Shown: positions 28,901 to 40,528 of the stretch, one piece after another | How positions within the stretch are numbered: position 1 is the stretch's first letter | Layout: each line of letters begins with the position of its first letter | Origin: Arenicola marina | Lineage: Eukaryota; Annelida; Polychaeta; Arenicolidae | NCBI GenBank assembly: GCA_964019135.1 | Contig: OZ025260.1 | Span: 32,296,254-32,360,253, forward strand | Direction of reading: 5' to 3' | Length of the DNA stretch: 64,000 nucleotides | The notes under the pieces: generated by a model | What the model saw: only the letters and a program-made list of their open reading frames with translations | The model's database searches: none | What the model was told of the DNA's origin: nothing | Position numbers and translations under genes: made by a program

Positions 28901-29443
28901 CAAAGGTACACCTGTAATAGACAGTAAACCGTTATCAGTTCAGGTATGTTACCATAATATACATAAGCATCATATCTTTACCAACCACATTTGCTATAAA
29001 GTTACATTATCCTTACCATTTTATCATTAATATTGTTTCCAGAAAATGATATATTGGGAAATACAGCATGTAATTTCACCAAATTGCTACTTACATCTGT
29101 ACCAAAAACTTTCTTTATTACACTCATCCAAGACTTGCTTTTCCTCCTTTGTAAGTTGAAGTTTCAGAGGATTCTGTGGGAATGATCAACTAACATTAAC
29201 AATAATTGTATCAATACAATGTTTAAACTAGCATATATCCTTTTCATGGAAACATTTTACCAAGTGGGCCTTCTCTATAGCATTGACTCCAGTTCATCCT
29301 ATATTTAGAACACACTTGCATCTTAAGCTCAAGAAATAATAGTATTTTTCTTTAGAATATATGGCAGATATCATTTGAAATACCTCTGATAAACAGTGGT
29401 CACCCCTCTGGCTACATGTGACATCAGGCTCCTCTACTGGCAT
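25906..29443 (-). CDS. OCIAD1: OCIA-domain protein (OCIAD1-like)
   Basis: Exons: 29384-29443, 29095-29173, 28858-28911, 28584-28631, 27965-28103, 27048-27205, 26190-26387 (or 26205-26387), 25906-25946; about 258 residues, close to the 245 of human OCIAD1. The OCIA domain (about 25-115) reads LTKEEKQVLDECNKESFWYR, then VPLSVLFIGTSQILVKRGIL, KPHPKYGALLKNLG, and TCREKIMRLENSPLAEAMR, with two hydrophobic helices. A divergent linker is followed by the conserved SYDDLRRQNR and the C-terminal NQWGDVIDE. In vertebrates OCIAD1 sits on mitochondria and endosomes, and has been tied to respiratory complex III assembly; the fly homologue Asrij acts in JAK/STAT signalling. Function here is inferred from family. 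The start ATG is the least certain point. Confidence 0.92.
26190..26387 (-). CDS. OCIAD1: OCIAD exon 7, two in-frame donors
   Basis: Contains FVSYDDLRRQNRDGFDR, the conserved OCIAD1 C-terminal YEELR.KNRE block. Two donors 15 bases apart, GTGAGT (ending at 26190) and GTGAGA (ending at 26205), are both in phase, so isoforms differing by five residues are possible. The acceptor after ACACCAAG is inferred from phase. Confidence 0.83.
26815..27047. repeat. 27-bp minisatellite made from the exon 6 / intron junction
   Basis: Unit ACCGTCGATAATAGGGCGCA then TGTACCT. On the minus strand each unit repeats ATNGACGGTAGGTACATG, that is, the last seven bases of exon 6 and its donor. About eight to nine copies, several keeping GACG|GTA(G/T)GTACATG. 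Confidence 0.92.
27048..27205 (-). CDS. OCIAD1: OCIAD exon 6 (acidic linker)
   Basis: Frame set by phases (2 in, 1 out): PVDDSSRLSDEYNSGDSDVA and QDQMKTDAGLDDSRRPNID. Low conservation is expected for this linker. The end ATCGACG|GTAGGTACATG is the first unit of the 27-bp array next to it. Confidence 0.82.
27330..27964. repeat. exon-junction minisatellite in OCIAD intron 5
   Basis: From 27505 to 27964, eight units of about 59 bp contain ATACTCACATTTCTTGTATC and AGGCTGGTTCCCCGTC. On the minus strand this is the last 22 or so bases of exon 5 with its GTGAGTAT donor. Two ~95-bp units (27330-27519, sharing CAAGGTTCAGAGGGTTT) extend the array to the left. Together they fill most of the intron. Confidence 0.93.
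27965..28103 (-). CDS. OCIAD1: OCIAD exon 5 (second OCIA helix and domain end)
   Basis: AALVAFMVGKASYQGTCREK then IMRLENSPLAEAMR, the G..SY...C.EK...LENSPL.EA family end. The exon's last 25 or so bases and its donor AAT|GTGAGT are the rightmost unit of the ~59-bp array 27505-27964. Confidence 0.93.
28584..28631 (-). CDS. OCIAD1: OCIAD exon 4
   Basis: 48 bases reading ILKPHPKYGALLKNLG, the conserved L..HP.YG..PK loop. Acceptor ATTTCAG, donor GTATGT. Confidence 0.92.
28858..28911 (-). CDS. OCIAD1: OCIAD exon 3 (first OCIA helix)
   Basis: VPLSVLFIGTSQILVKRG aligns with the (L/V)P.....ML.TQGL..KG helix of the family. 54 bases, acceptor ATTACAG, donor GTATGT. Confidence 0.9.
29095..29173 (-). 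CDS. OCIAD1: OCIAD exon 2 (OCIA domain start)
   Basis: LTKEEKQVLDECNKESFWYR is the diagnostic OCIA opening (EE...EC..ESFW.R). Acceptor CCCACAG, donor GTAAGT, phase 1 out. Confidence 0.92.
29384..29443 (-). CDS. OCIAD1: OCIAD exon 1 (candidate start, residues 1-20)
   Basis: ATG at 29443, twenty codons MPVEEPDVTCSQRGDHCLSE, then donor GTATTT in phase 0, matching the phase 0 acceptor of exon 2. This part of the family is poorly conserved, so start and exon are tentative. Another 5' exon is possible. Confidence 0.5.
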
Positions 29444-31245
29444 TTCAACCAATGAGAATGCATTAATCATGTAGCAGGTGCGCAACATATCCAAGTTTGG
29501 AGCAGACCATGTATAATATTATGCTTAATCAGGGGCATAGCCAGGGATTTGAGCAAGTGTACACCTGCTGCATATGAAATGAGAAAAATTATTCCTGAAT
29601 AACAGGATATCACATACCAAATATGTATGCACATGTGTACGTGCATCCGGCTGGCTACAACCCTGTAAATAGTAATTGACCTATACTTCCCCTTGGTGGT
29701 TATACATAATATTAAAATGGGGGCGGTGTCAGCCAGTACGGATGGGTGGGGACAAACACCAGCAGGCATCGCCTGGGGCAGCATCAGCAGGCACGACCTG
29801 GGCAAGGACAGCGTCGTTCAGCCGCATAGAGTAAATTCATCAATCACTCAAGTTGCCAATTTGTACATAGCGATAGTGATGGCACACTAATGTTTTATAA
29901 ATCAAGTACTCAAGAAATTTATTCCATATGGCTGAATGCGCGGATTACCATCGCTAACTAGACTGGAAGTGAGTTTGATGGTGTTGAAAGTCTATCAAGA
30001 TATATTTTACTGAAATGCATATTTAATCGAACAGCATGAAAGCATAATACTCAGCAACAACTACACTTTGTACCTAAGAACACAGAAATATAATTTAGTT
30101 AAGCTCAGTTAATAACTTTCCAAACAGAATCTGTCAATAACATTGTTTTCATGTGCATCAGTGAGTAAGGAACTTCTTTCATGGGTGAAAACGACAGGAG
30201 GCGAAGCCATTCATGCCTGATCATAGGTAGCAGAACCACTGTATGACTGCACACTGTAACTTGCATGGTACTTCAATGGTGAAGTAGATAAATGCTTAAA
30301 ACTTGGTTGGAACTTATGTACAGGAAAACTAATTTGTGAAATATTGAGTCTTGGCAAATGTCTAAATGTTGAAATGTCAAATGAAGTCAATATAGTTAAT
30401 ATAGTTATCAGATCAGTGATTGCACAGGTACCAGTGGCAGTGATTCACTGATTGTTCACGAAGGAAAAGATGGTTAAAATAAGAGCGAGCTTAGCAAGCT
30501 CTTTAGATAATACATACATAAAAAAAATGATAAAACTTATATCTGAATCCCATACTGTTATGAGCTGGTGAAATCCACCCGAAGTCGACCTCTACTCGGG
30601 AAAGCAGACGACATTGTATGTTATGTACGCATACATGTTTTTTTTTCACGTTAAAGATTGATTACTGGAAGACATATATGTATATACTAATGAAACTTGC
30701 CAATTTTAACAATATTTATCTCTCGTTTTATGAACAAGCATAATTTAACATTTTAAAACTGAATTTGATACTTTGTCACAGCTATAATAATAAGTAGTTG
30801 TGATGTCAAAATGTTTTTTAAAATGACGTTACAATAGGCATTGTTAAGTAACCTAATGATTTGTTCCACCCCCGAAACCTAGTGGCTCCGCACGCTCCGC
30901 CAACAACTTGTTGGAGATGGAACTACCTAGAATGATATGCCACCAGCATGTGCATGGTATATGTTATCCCGCCATAGATATGCATTATGGCAAGCCAAAG
31001 TGGGACTTATTTTGAATATTGATCCAGATGTATCCACATGAAACAGCTGATTTAATAAATATACGCTCATATTTTAGGTAGCACCTATCCATATTATACA
31101 GTCTGAGTCTCAGTGTTTGGAATCTTACAAAATGGATGTCAAGGTAGCTGTCACACATAGCTGAAGGCATCTGTCTGGTAAAACTTTAGACAAAATTTCA
31201 TGAATAAAATAACGAAAGTGCATTTCGGCAAGTGCGCAATCACTG
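29444..31245. other. upstream of OCIAD, no gene seen
   Basis: A+T-rich. The OCIAD promoter and any 5' UTR exon should lie here, but no element could be assigned. Bases 30555-30600 share GAGCTGGTGAAATCCACC with 58804-58822. Nothing else recognised. Confidence 0.4.
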
Positions 31246-32346
31246 GTCCACCTTGGGTACATAGTTATACCAAAACCGACCGAAACCGGCCTGAATATAC
31301 CAAAACCGAGTTGCATAGAACAGTTTAACTTTACAGAAGATTGATTACGGTTGGGATCTGGTCACACGTATACTTATATAGAAGACTGCTATAAGGTAGA
31401 AGCATAAAAGGGCGGAATAAGCCATAAAATAATGGTCGAATAGATGCGTCATCTTGTTTATCACGTTTGCTGTATCATTTGTCGCGAGGCGGCACCCCTT
31501 GTAGAATACGACTAAACACAGAAGGCAAAACGTCTAAGTATATCTTGATGTGACAATTTATTATTTTTTAAATCAAACCAGATCGACCGGCATATAAATT
31601 ATACATACATATAACGTTAGCGACACTATGGTTGCATCTATACTACTCTAACTTTCTTTTGTGTCAAAAGTGGTTGTCTTCGCAGTCCTCTTCCTCTTCC
31701 GTTGTCCTATCTATCTATCATAACAGCCCGGTACACGCGCATGGAAACATGTCAATCTGATGTATAAACTCATATGGAACAATCTCAATATCATGTATTT
31801 TAAACAAGGGGAATACTTTGTCCTCTAATTCTTTGGTGGACATCAGGAGAACAGCGCTACAGTTTATGCAGTTGTGTATACATAACAGGTGCTGGCAGCT
31901 GGGGGCACCTGGTGGCCATTTGTTAACAAACAAGATGGCGCAGGCATTCGCAGTTTGAGCCACTTCCGCAGACAGAAGACAGGCATATCTGCTATTACTG
32001 GCAATAAATACAATTAATATTAGACTTATCTTTATCTGGACTATAGACTGAAAACAAGACGTTACTGTCGTGAGACAGTTGGAGGGGCGACATTGTAACG
32101 TCTGAACTCATGTCACTTGGTAGCCTGAAAACAAGACATTACTGTCGTCAGACAGTTGGAGGGGCGACAACTGTCTGTTGCCCCTCCAACTGTCTGACGA
32201 CAGTAAAGTCTTGTTTTCAGGCTATCTGGACTAATGCTACATCCAGAGCATATGTGTCTTCAACATGCTAGCAGCTTGGTTTTGGTATAATTAGGCCTGT
32301 TTCGGTCGGTTTCGGTCGGTTTTGGTATAACTATGTAACGGTCCAC
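31246..32346. mobile_element. inverted-repeat DNA element, ~1.1 kb
   Basis: Ends carry a ~65-bp inverted repeat with GGTCCACCTT, ATAGTTATACCAAAACCGAC and CGAAACCGGCC on the left, and the reverse complement at 32279-32346. The interior has a non-ATG 81-codon ORF (31718-31963) of no known family and the hairpin at 32122. Likely a non-autonomous DNA transposon; no target duplication confirmed. Confidence 0.6.
32043..32225. repeat. near-perfect hairpin with a third arm copy
   Basis: GCCTGAAAACAAGACATTAC at 32123 is matched in inverted form ending at 32222, with CAGACAGTTGGAGGGGCGAC and its complement between: about 48 bp per arm and a very short loop. A third arm copy lies at 32048-32097. Confidence 0.9.
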
Positions 32347-32353
32347 CTTCTAG

Positions 32354-33077
32354 GGTACATCATTATAGCGGAGCTGAGCGAAACCGGGTGAAAAGTAGCG
32401 GAACCGGGCGCAAATTACCAGTTAGACAAGGTGCAGGAAGTTCAGTTTTGCTTAAAAGTACGCTCATCAATGCTTCTGTTATATTCGTATAATATTTACG
32501 TAGAAATGTAAAGGTTTTGTCTAGTAACAGAAGGATTTGTCTCCGAGTGCTGAGCCCAGTGCCAGGCTGCCATTTTGGTTGTTGTCGTAGTAAAACTCTT
32601 AGAGTCACCACTTGGCGGCGCCACCGGCGCTGACTAAACCCTGTGCATTGACGAGCGTTTTTCGCCAAATAATAAATTGTTCCATTTGTTATTTTCTTGC
32701 ATTAGATCTAGTTGTTTTTGATGTTGGAAAATATATTCTTTTGCCCCACCAACAACTTGATCACGGGCGTCAATATACAGGGTTTAGTCGGCGCTGATGG
32801 CATCGCCAAGTGGTAACTCTAAGAGTCTTACTACGATAACAACCAAAATGGCGGCCTGGCACTGGGCTCAGCACTCGGAGATAAATCCTTCTGTTACTGG
32901 ACAATACCTTCACATTTCTACGTAAATATTATACGAATATAACAGAATCATTGATAAGTGTACTTTTAAGCAAAACTGAACTTCCTACTCCTTGTCTAAC
33001 CTGTAATTTGCGCCCGGTTCCGCTACTTTTCACCCGGTTTCGCTCGGTTTCGCTCGGTTCCGCTATAACGATGTACC
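32354..33077. mobile_element. fold-back element with ~300-bp arms
   Basis: The left arm (32354-32650) begins GGTACATCATTATAGCGG. The right arm (32765-33077) is its reverse complement with a few percent divergence, ending CCGCTATAACGATGTACC. The ~110-base centre is A+T-rich. It abuts the preceding element and has no coding capacity. Confidence 0.85.
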
Positions 33078-33444
33078 GCACCTTCTATATAAGCTTAGTT
33101 GTTTACAATCCCAAATTATCATATTATCGCTCATGTGACCTTCCTTTAACTGATGCGTAACGCGATCAATTTAAATGTCTGGATTATAACAACTGGTACA
33201 ACACAATAAATGTTGAATGGAAAGGTCTTCACAATATTTTGTACCTGGTTTGCACCGTCTTCGTTGGTTGGACCATGTTCTCCACGGTAACCCGCCGATC
33301 CGGCGGCCGACGAGGACATGTTGCACACAACTAACAATTTACCCACGATTAAAGATCTCACCCCAACAATAACTAATTTGTGTTTTAGGCCACTTTTGAG
33401 CCCACAATCATGGCTAAACTGGGCCAAGAAACTGTTATCTGCTT

Positions 33445-33534
33445 TACCGACGCTTTAACCACTTTTGGTCATATCACGAGAAGGAAGGCAGAGTGGAGCC
33501 ATATGTCTCCGGCCGGGGGTAACCCCCTACTCTT
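33445..33534 (-). mobile_element. SINE family B, piece 1
   Basis: Contains GACGCTTTAACCACTTTTGG and GGGGGTAACCCCCTACTCTT and breaks off where the Helitron-like element starts. It continues at 34426. Confidence 0.85.
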
Positions 33535-34425
33535 TCTATACTAATAAAATGATCCGAAGCTGTCTGTCCCACTATGCCGCGGCATGCAAGAGCCCACTGG
33601 CACCGGCAGCCGCCTTGAAAGTATATCCAACCGAACCACTGTTTGCACGGGTCACGCACTGCAGGGTCCGCCTTGGATGTATCAACATATCTCTCTTAGA
33701 TCTGTCAACGCTATCGCATATGTCAACACTACCGCTGGGTGCTAATCACCTTATCCCGCGCATAATATCGCTTTCGGGTGATTATCCCGGGCTACCTTGC
33801 TTGGTGCCGACAGTACTAATATTTCTCCCAACGCCTTATCGCCCGAACCGTCATCAAAGCAAACAAATCCCGTACTGTCTCGCGTCCACAACTTCCCATC
33901 AGTAGCAAGAGAACGAACTCTGCCCAGGGGACCTTGCCTTTTTTAATACGCTTCTCTAATTAGCATCAGTCAAAGCAGTATCCAATTTTACAGTATAGTT
34001 AAGCGGACTACACGTCAATTCTATAGATCCAACCAGGACGTCAGGCAGATTTTATCCACTGAAGGTAGTAGTACTACGTTAAATGACGAACAACGGGCGG
34101 GAAACAGTCCCTTTTTTTTACTCAATCAATGTATGAGCTTGGGCCTTAGTTTTACTGGACTGATGTTCGTTTATTAGCGTGCTTTAGACGAAATTTGAGT
34201 ATTCTGTACTGGATGCACAATAATTGCACAGATTGAAAGTGTTTAAGTATCCCTGACATTTATGTCCCGTTATTCCGTAGCTCCCGGTCTCAATTTATGT
34301 CAATATAATTATCGATGTTATTTCTGCCCAATGTCTTCTGCCTGCTACTATTTGACGCATAAAACAAAATACTGTCATACTGTTATTTCTTTCGCTTATT
34401 ACTACGAACGCTAGACGGCGGCTAG
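33535..34425 (+). mobile_element. Helitron-like non-autonomous element, 891 bp
   Basis: Inserted inside a SINE. The 5' end TCTATACTAATAAAATGATC followed by GAAGCTGTCTGTC is typical of Helitrons, and the 3' end is CTAG with no target duplication. A canonical 3' hairpin is not obvious and the insertion site is not the usual A/T, which leaves some doubt. No Rep/helicase ORF, hence non-autonomous. Confidence 0.65.
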
Positions 34426-34572
34426 CACGAAGAAAGATATGGGATCTTCATCCTGCCACCACACAGATCCGACATGGCCACAGCAGGGCTCGAACCACCG
34501 ACCCACGTGCCGTTAGGCTCTCAGGTCAATGGGAGCGCTCGATCTAGCCCACTGAGCTATCGCGCCGGCCCC
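34426..34572 (-). mobile_element. SINE family B, piece 2 (tRNA-like head)
   Basis: Resumes with ACGAAGAAAGATATGGGATC and ends in the tRNA-like head (minus strand: TAGCTCAGTGGGCTAGA, GGTTCGAGCCC). It forms one SINE with 33445-33534. Confidence 0.85.
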
Positions 34573-37500
34573 CGACTGAGAGATGGTGTCATGAACGAAT
34601 GACTGTGGGGATCGGCGGATTGTCTTGCGCTTCTTAATTCCTTCCCAACCATATTGATGTCTTTACGCGTGAAATCCTATTTCTATTTACTGTGCAGCTT
34701 TTCATGAGTAAACCAGAGTAAAATTACCGAACACACGGTCCGTTTTTTTGCATCGGCCTCCGCGTCTGCGACCGTCGTATAACAGGAATCGAGGAGTGTT
34801 CTTTGTCGAATATGTCGATTTTTCTCGACCTTCCAAGCCGCTTTTTTGGCTAAGTTCAGTGTCGCTTTTTCAGATCTTCAGTGTCGGAATTTGGGAGTCA
34901 ATGTGAAACAAATTTCAAATATGCCCGTGCCGCATGTCGCCACTATAATTCAATGGCGCGAACACACGCTATCGCGTCCGTCTGCCCTTCCGTCAAAGAA
35001 CTTGTATGGTAAATGAGATCAAAAATTACGCAAGCGGAGATGGAGGCGGACAATCAATTATTACGCAGGTGTCCCGGATGGCTTTGGAGGACTTTGCACC
35101 ATTGATTTTGGAATTAACACAGCGTGGAACATTATATTTGAGCCACTCGCTATCTCGCATTCACGCCTGGCACAATACGCATGATAAGGGGCGAGAGTGC
35201 CAGACGCGAGGGAGTGCATGAGAGTTCGTGAGGGGAGATCTAGAGATCGCACGAACGGGAGGGCGAGATCGCGCGAACGGGAGGGCGAGAACGCGAGATT
35301 GATCTGGCCCTCGCATTGGTATGGAAGTGGATTGACATGCGTCCTGGAGTGTGTTATATTTATAGAACTCGACAAAAGGTTAAATATCGTGTTTAGGCGC
35401 ACATGAAGTCTTGGGCCCAAAAACGTTTCGGGACAATGACATATGGGGTTGGACGAAATATGTCAGATGCAGGTATCATGGTCCGTACCCAGGACCTTTT
35501 GATCTGCAGCTCAAAGTAAAGAATAAGCCCATAGTGTAAATGCGAGAAAATTTATTGATTACAATGATAATGATATCAGAAAAAATATTGGCAAGGGTAA
35601 CTCATCTGCCATTTTTACTGCATTGTGTTGTCAACTTTGACATCAAATGTAGATTTATCTTGGGTCTCGTGCATTAAATCATATTTGTATAGACCTCAAC
35701 TTTTTTTCCTGAAGTGATATTAAAATGTGTGTGATTTCAGGTTCATGTGATCATAATATTCATAGCTTCTTCAGAAAGCGCCGGTATTGCATGAATCTAA
35801 AACTGAGGTCAATCTTCTGTACATATGATTATGATAATTAGGAGTGTTCACACCCGCAATGAAGGTATTACCAACTTAACCCTGGCTTTAGTTCTATGGA
35901 CGGGAAAACCATCGCTAACTGCACCCCAGGTCTGTTTTTTGCATATAAATTCGGATGACATAATCGTTGACATTGCATATATATGCTAGCACCTGATCAG
36001 CCACTTTACATATCGATGTAAATCACGCAATCGTAATCCAAGCTTTGCCCATCCAAAACAGAAAATCTCCAAGCGAGTGACAAGTGAATGATCGTCGCAG
36101 GAAAGAATAAAGACCTTCAGTTTCGTTTCATAATGATAACTGCCATCGTATTAAAATAGGAAGATACAATGTGTATGGTATCGCTAGGGGGGGATTGCAT
36201 GAATATGCCATAATGCCATTTAAATGTCAAGTACATACACATTTCTTTGCGCAACTCTGACTTGGGCCAAATTCATTCTTATGCAAACATATACGTGCGT
36301 AAGGGTAACATGCTCTGGCAGGAGCCGGGTCGAAGCATATGTATCAAGAATGGTGAACAAAGCTCTCGAACTTTAGTTTCGTACCTGTTCCACGCCAAAC
36401 GCGACGCATCCCTTTCTGAGTTATGGCCTTCTCAACTACTGCCGACTCAGAGCAATGCCATACAAAGTATGTTTATAGGACGTCAAAATAAATATGCACA
36501 TCATAACGTAAATTAAGTAGATGCATCACATGTGATAACGAACTATTCACATAAACATCGAATGCGAATAAATGACGCTCGCAACTACAAACATCAATCA
36601 AGATTTTAAAAAATGTAAAAAAAATAATCTGTACATTAAAATAACACCTTTTAAACTTGTGATATCAACACAGGTTTACCCACCAATAATCCTGAAAACC
36701 TACCACGGCCCCTCCCCGACAGTGCTGATGGAGAAGGTGGGTGCACTGCAGCGGGCAGCAGTGGTGCAATCAATTCCAACTCTCGATCCGAGTGCCACGT
36801 TGGCAACGCAGCGTATCCCACGGCAACCGTTCCAAATAATAAACACAAAGTATAATGTAACGAAATGTACCACGCGTTTTACCATTCTGCTGCGGGAGTG
36901 TTCAGAGATATTTATAAATAAATAAAATCGGTAACAAGCCCCAGGTGAACAATCCTGACGAGAGGCTAATCAAGCTCATCAATACATAGCATGTATAACG
37001 TAACGTATTGTGCACTGATTTAAGTTGCAAAAGTTGCATCACCACTGGCGAGGCTACTTTGCAATTCCTTTGCCGTTATATACATACGTTTGTTTGGCTA
37101 CCTTTTTTTTCAATGCTACAATGGGGATCTAGTGGTCATGGCTTTGTTTGTGGCACATAACAAGGTCCTACGAGGCGTTTCGGTATACACGTGGAGTTAT
37201 GCACTTGTTGCAGTATTTGAACAACATGGTGTGACACTAACGAATATATGTATTTCTTTCAACTAAAGTCGTATTCGCTAGCCCAGTACAGACAATACGG
37301 AAGACACGGCGGGGAAACAGCCACGTATAACAGATCACACCTTATAAAATTGGAGGGACCATAACGGAGCTTCAATACATGTACATGTATATCCATAAGT
37401 AAGATAAAAAACTCGCACCATTGTATGCATATGTTCAGCGTAATCCGTTTGTGAAGAAGACTGATTAAGCGTAACAGCTGACGTAAAGCAAATAATTACC

Positions 37501-39935
37501 CTTCCATTAACGCTAGCGACTGCTATAGTAACCATTACGCCCGGCACACACCAGGGCACCAGGACCCGACGTGTACCACCTCACGGCTGTCATTAACAAC
37601 AATATCAGCAATATTACGTGACTATTTGGTAATATAAATGCCATTCGAAAACCATGAACAATGAATTGCACAAACGTTAGTCCATAATGCCACATTAGTT
37701 AACTCAATGCGATGTTCAAACCTCCATCAAATATACGTAACAATGGTCGATATGGCGCGCCGATGATAGCATAACTGTAGCCTAGTATTCATTCTACTGC
37801 AATCAAAGCGACGAGTCTGTATATAGTCCACCCAGTGCACACATACCCAGGCTCTATGGCATTTGGAACTAATACACCAGTCATGAGTGTGTTGAAGATG
37901 GTTTTGGCGCCAACCAGGACCAGACACAAGTCAACATCCTGTGTCTGACACCCAAGACTGATGGGTCGGCCAATATAGGGTATAATTCAACATATCACAA
38001 AAGTTAGAAAATCGGGTGCACAAAGCCACATATAATTTTCTTTTCAAATATTTTCATCTCGCCATCTTCTGGGCCACGGGGACTATATACATAAAGGGAT
38101 CGGACGACACAAGCGCCCTCTGCCGTCAACAGATTGGGTTTTATATTACCTAAATGCCACAAGTGAGTCATAGTTTATCCACTTAGTCATTAAAGTATTA
38201 ATCAGCGATATGGATACTGAGTGGATGGCTGGTTGTCCAGTACAGAACACTGTCGGGGTGAGTACACAGAAACTTGTCAAGTGGTCATATAACCATCACA
38301 CACATACGTCCAGTATCTACCGACAAAATCAACACGGCTACGGTCCTGAAAGTTATCAAAATAACCATCATCCAACTACGATTGCACGTTAAAGCTATCT
38401 AAAACTGCGTAAATACGCGCTCCTCAGCAACCATAAATCCCACGTAATAATCACATTTTACAATTTGTCACGCACATCGCATTGTTACATTAGGATTCCC
38501 CTACGAATATATATATATATGGATATTTATATATATCTATAATATATACATATATATATGTCAGGGACACAATTGCCACGTCAACTCCAGACGTCGACAC
38601 CTGCCCAGCACCATGTTCTGATATCCTGATCTAAGGAAAACCACGCACTCAAAAAAGAAAAAAAGCATGTCTAAGTCTATATAACACACAGTGATACACA
38701 ACAGGCCTTGAACTCAATTCTCTGCCTTCACAGATTCTGACAATCCCCTAATGTGAAAACTCAATACGGACGCTGTCCTAAGCATCAGTGACTTTGTTAA
38801 AACATGCTTCGAAAAATGCAAAAGTTTGACTAGTCAATCGGCACTGACATGGACTACGCGTCATAATTTCTGCTGCGACATAAATGCAAATTGATTACTA
38901 GGATATTATCGTTAGTTTTACCCGATACGAATCAATTACCCAAAGGAAGATAATCTAATGAACATGTTTTTCGTGCTAAATAAAAGCTGTGGAGGAAATT
39001 CTACAGAATTTTAGTTTTTCTTTGACTGAACTGTTTTGGCACAGATGACACAACAAACAGGACGGTATAATTACACAAACATGTTCAGTATCATCCAATA
39101 ACAAGGGTCGTCAGGAATAATGTACAAGACGATATATTTACATTGGCTGCCGCCTAGTGTGCCACTCAGGAACCAACGATGTGGACTATTTCAAACGCGG
39201 GAACGACGATCATAGGCGACCAGTACCAGACTGTTTGCCGCGTATGGATACAATGCTAACTTGCCCTGAAAAGTCGGGTTACGATTATCCAAAACTAGCT
39301 GAAGACTTGCGGAATGTACCGCGAAACCCATGGACAGCACTGTGAGAGAAACGCGGCCTTGTAAAGAGGCCCTAGATGTACGTATGGCCACAGCCCAGGA
39401 CAGGGTGGGAAAGCACCCACAACACACACAAGGAAATGTCCATTGCGCATGTTATATACACCTGCTGTATACAATCATGCAACGTTACTTGCTATATGAT
39501 GGAGAAGTTGTATTGCACATGTTCTGCATCAAGTTCAAATTTGTCAGACACGTGAAATATTTTGTAGAAAGAATAGTCGATGGGTTGTTGTGTTCGGACA
39601 CCGTTTGTGCACACGCGGGCTAGAAGGGAACCTCAGGGATAATGAGATATAGATGAACGAAGGATCTTGCGGTAAGGAATGACGTGGAAGAGTAGGATGT
39701 CCTGTATGAATCGATGAATAGAGCAGAGTGTAACATAAGAGAGACCGCAAGTGGGTAACATAAGACCGTGGATCCTTCAAGGGAAATTTACCCAATACGA
39801 CAGAGTTACCTGGGACTTATCACCTATACCATTACCAAGCATCGATTATATTTATCCTAGTCATCCCGAGTAACAAAACGGACTTTTACGCAACGCGGTT
39901 AATATTCGAGGGAAGAAAGCCTGCGCTACGCTGTC
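34573..39935. other. intergenic spacer, no gene recognised
   Basis: Short ORFs only. Features seen: a GAGATCGCGCGAACGGGAGG repeat (three copies, 35235-35300) and an (AT)n-rich inverted stretch at 38503-38562. The 117-codon ORF at 36572-36925 shows no family. This is the downstream side of STXBP4. Confidence 0.45.
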
Positions 39936-40317
39936 GTCTGCCACGATGTCGTCTGCTGCGATGTCGTCTGCTGCGATGTCGTCTGCTGCGATGTCGTCTG
40001 TTGCGATGTCGTCTGCTGCGACGTCGTCTGCTGCGATGTCGTCTGCCGCGATGTCGTTTGCTGCGACGTCGGCTGCTGCGACGTCGGCTGCTGCGACGTC
40101 GTCTGCTGCGACGTCGTCTGCTGCGACGTCGTCTGCTGCGACGTCGCCTGCTACGATGTCATCTGCTACATTGTCGTCTGCTGCGATGTTGTCTGCTGCT
40201 ACATTGTCGTCTGCTGCGACGTCGTCTGCTACGACGTCGTCTGCTGCGACGTCGTCTGCTACGATGTCGTCTGCTACATTGTCGTCTGCTGCGACGTCGT
40301 CTGCTGCGAAGACGATG
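39936..40317. repeat. 15-bp (GCTGCGACGTCGTCT)n array touching the STXBP4 stop codon
   Basis: About 25 units of GCTGCGATGTCGTCT or GCTGCGACGTCGTCT, with some 12- and 18-bp variants. It begins immediately 3' of the stop codon on the minus strand, so it forms the start of the 3' UTR. Open frames on both strands (Ala-Asp rich or Ser-Ala rich) are artefacts. Confidence 0.95.
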
Positions 40318-40528
40318 TTACGTCTCTGGTTGCTCCTGAAGCACTGGTTCGGGCGAGCGCACTCTGGCCTTGGCGGCACCCGTTCCCGGCGCCTGTGTGG
40401 CCCCTGGTGAACGCTTAGCGGCGCCGGCTGGGCGACTGGATTGGTTCGGCGGGGGAGGGGGTGGCTGTGACCCCCCATGGTGTACCTGAGTCAGCGGGTG
40501 TTGCCACGTGGTCACCTGGGTCACGTGA
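40318..40528 (-). CDS. STXBP4: STXBP4 exon 18 (WW second half, Pro-rich tail, stop)
   Basis: HVTQVTTWQHPLTQ closes the WW domain, followed by a tail with PPPPPPNQ, a possible SH3 or WW ligand absent from human Synip. TAA at 40318-40320. Confidence 0.92.

Noticed and set aside
31718..31963. 81-codon minus-strand ORF as a small gene
   Set aside because: It starts at GTG, has no known motif, and lies inside an inverted-repeat element.
36572..36925. 117-codon ORF between OCIAD and STXBP4
   Set aside because: One central stretch looks coding-like in composition, but no motif, start context or neighbouring exon supports it.
39861..40478. Ala-Asp-rich 205-codon ORF on the minus strand as a C-terminal extension of STXBP4
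   Set aside because: It is in another frame from the WW exon; the STXBP4 frame stops at 40318.
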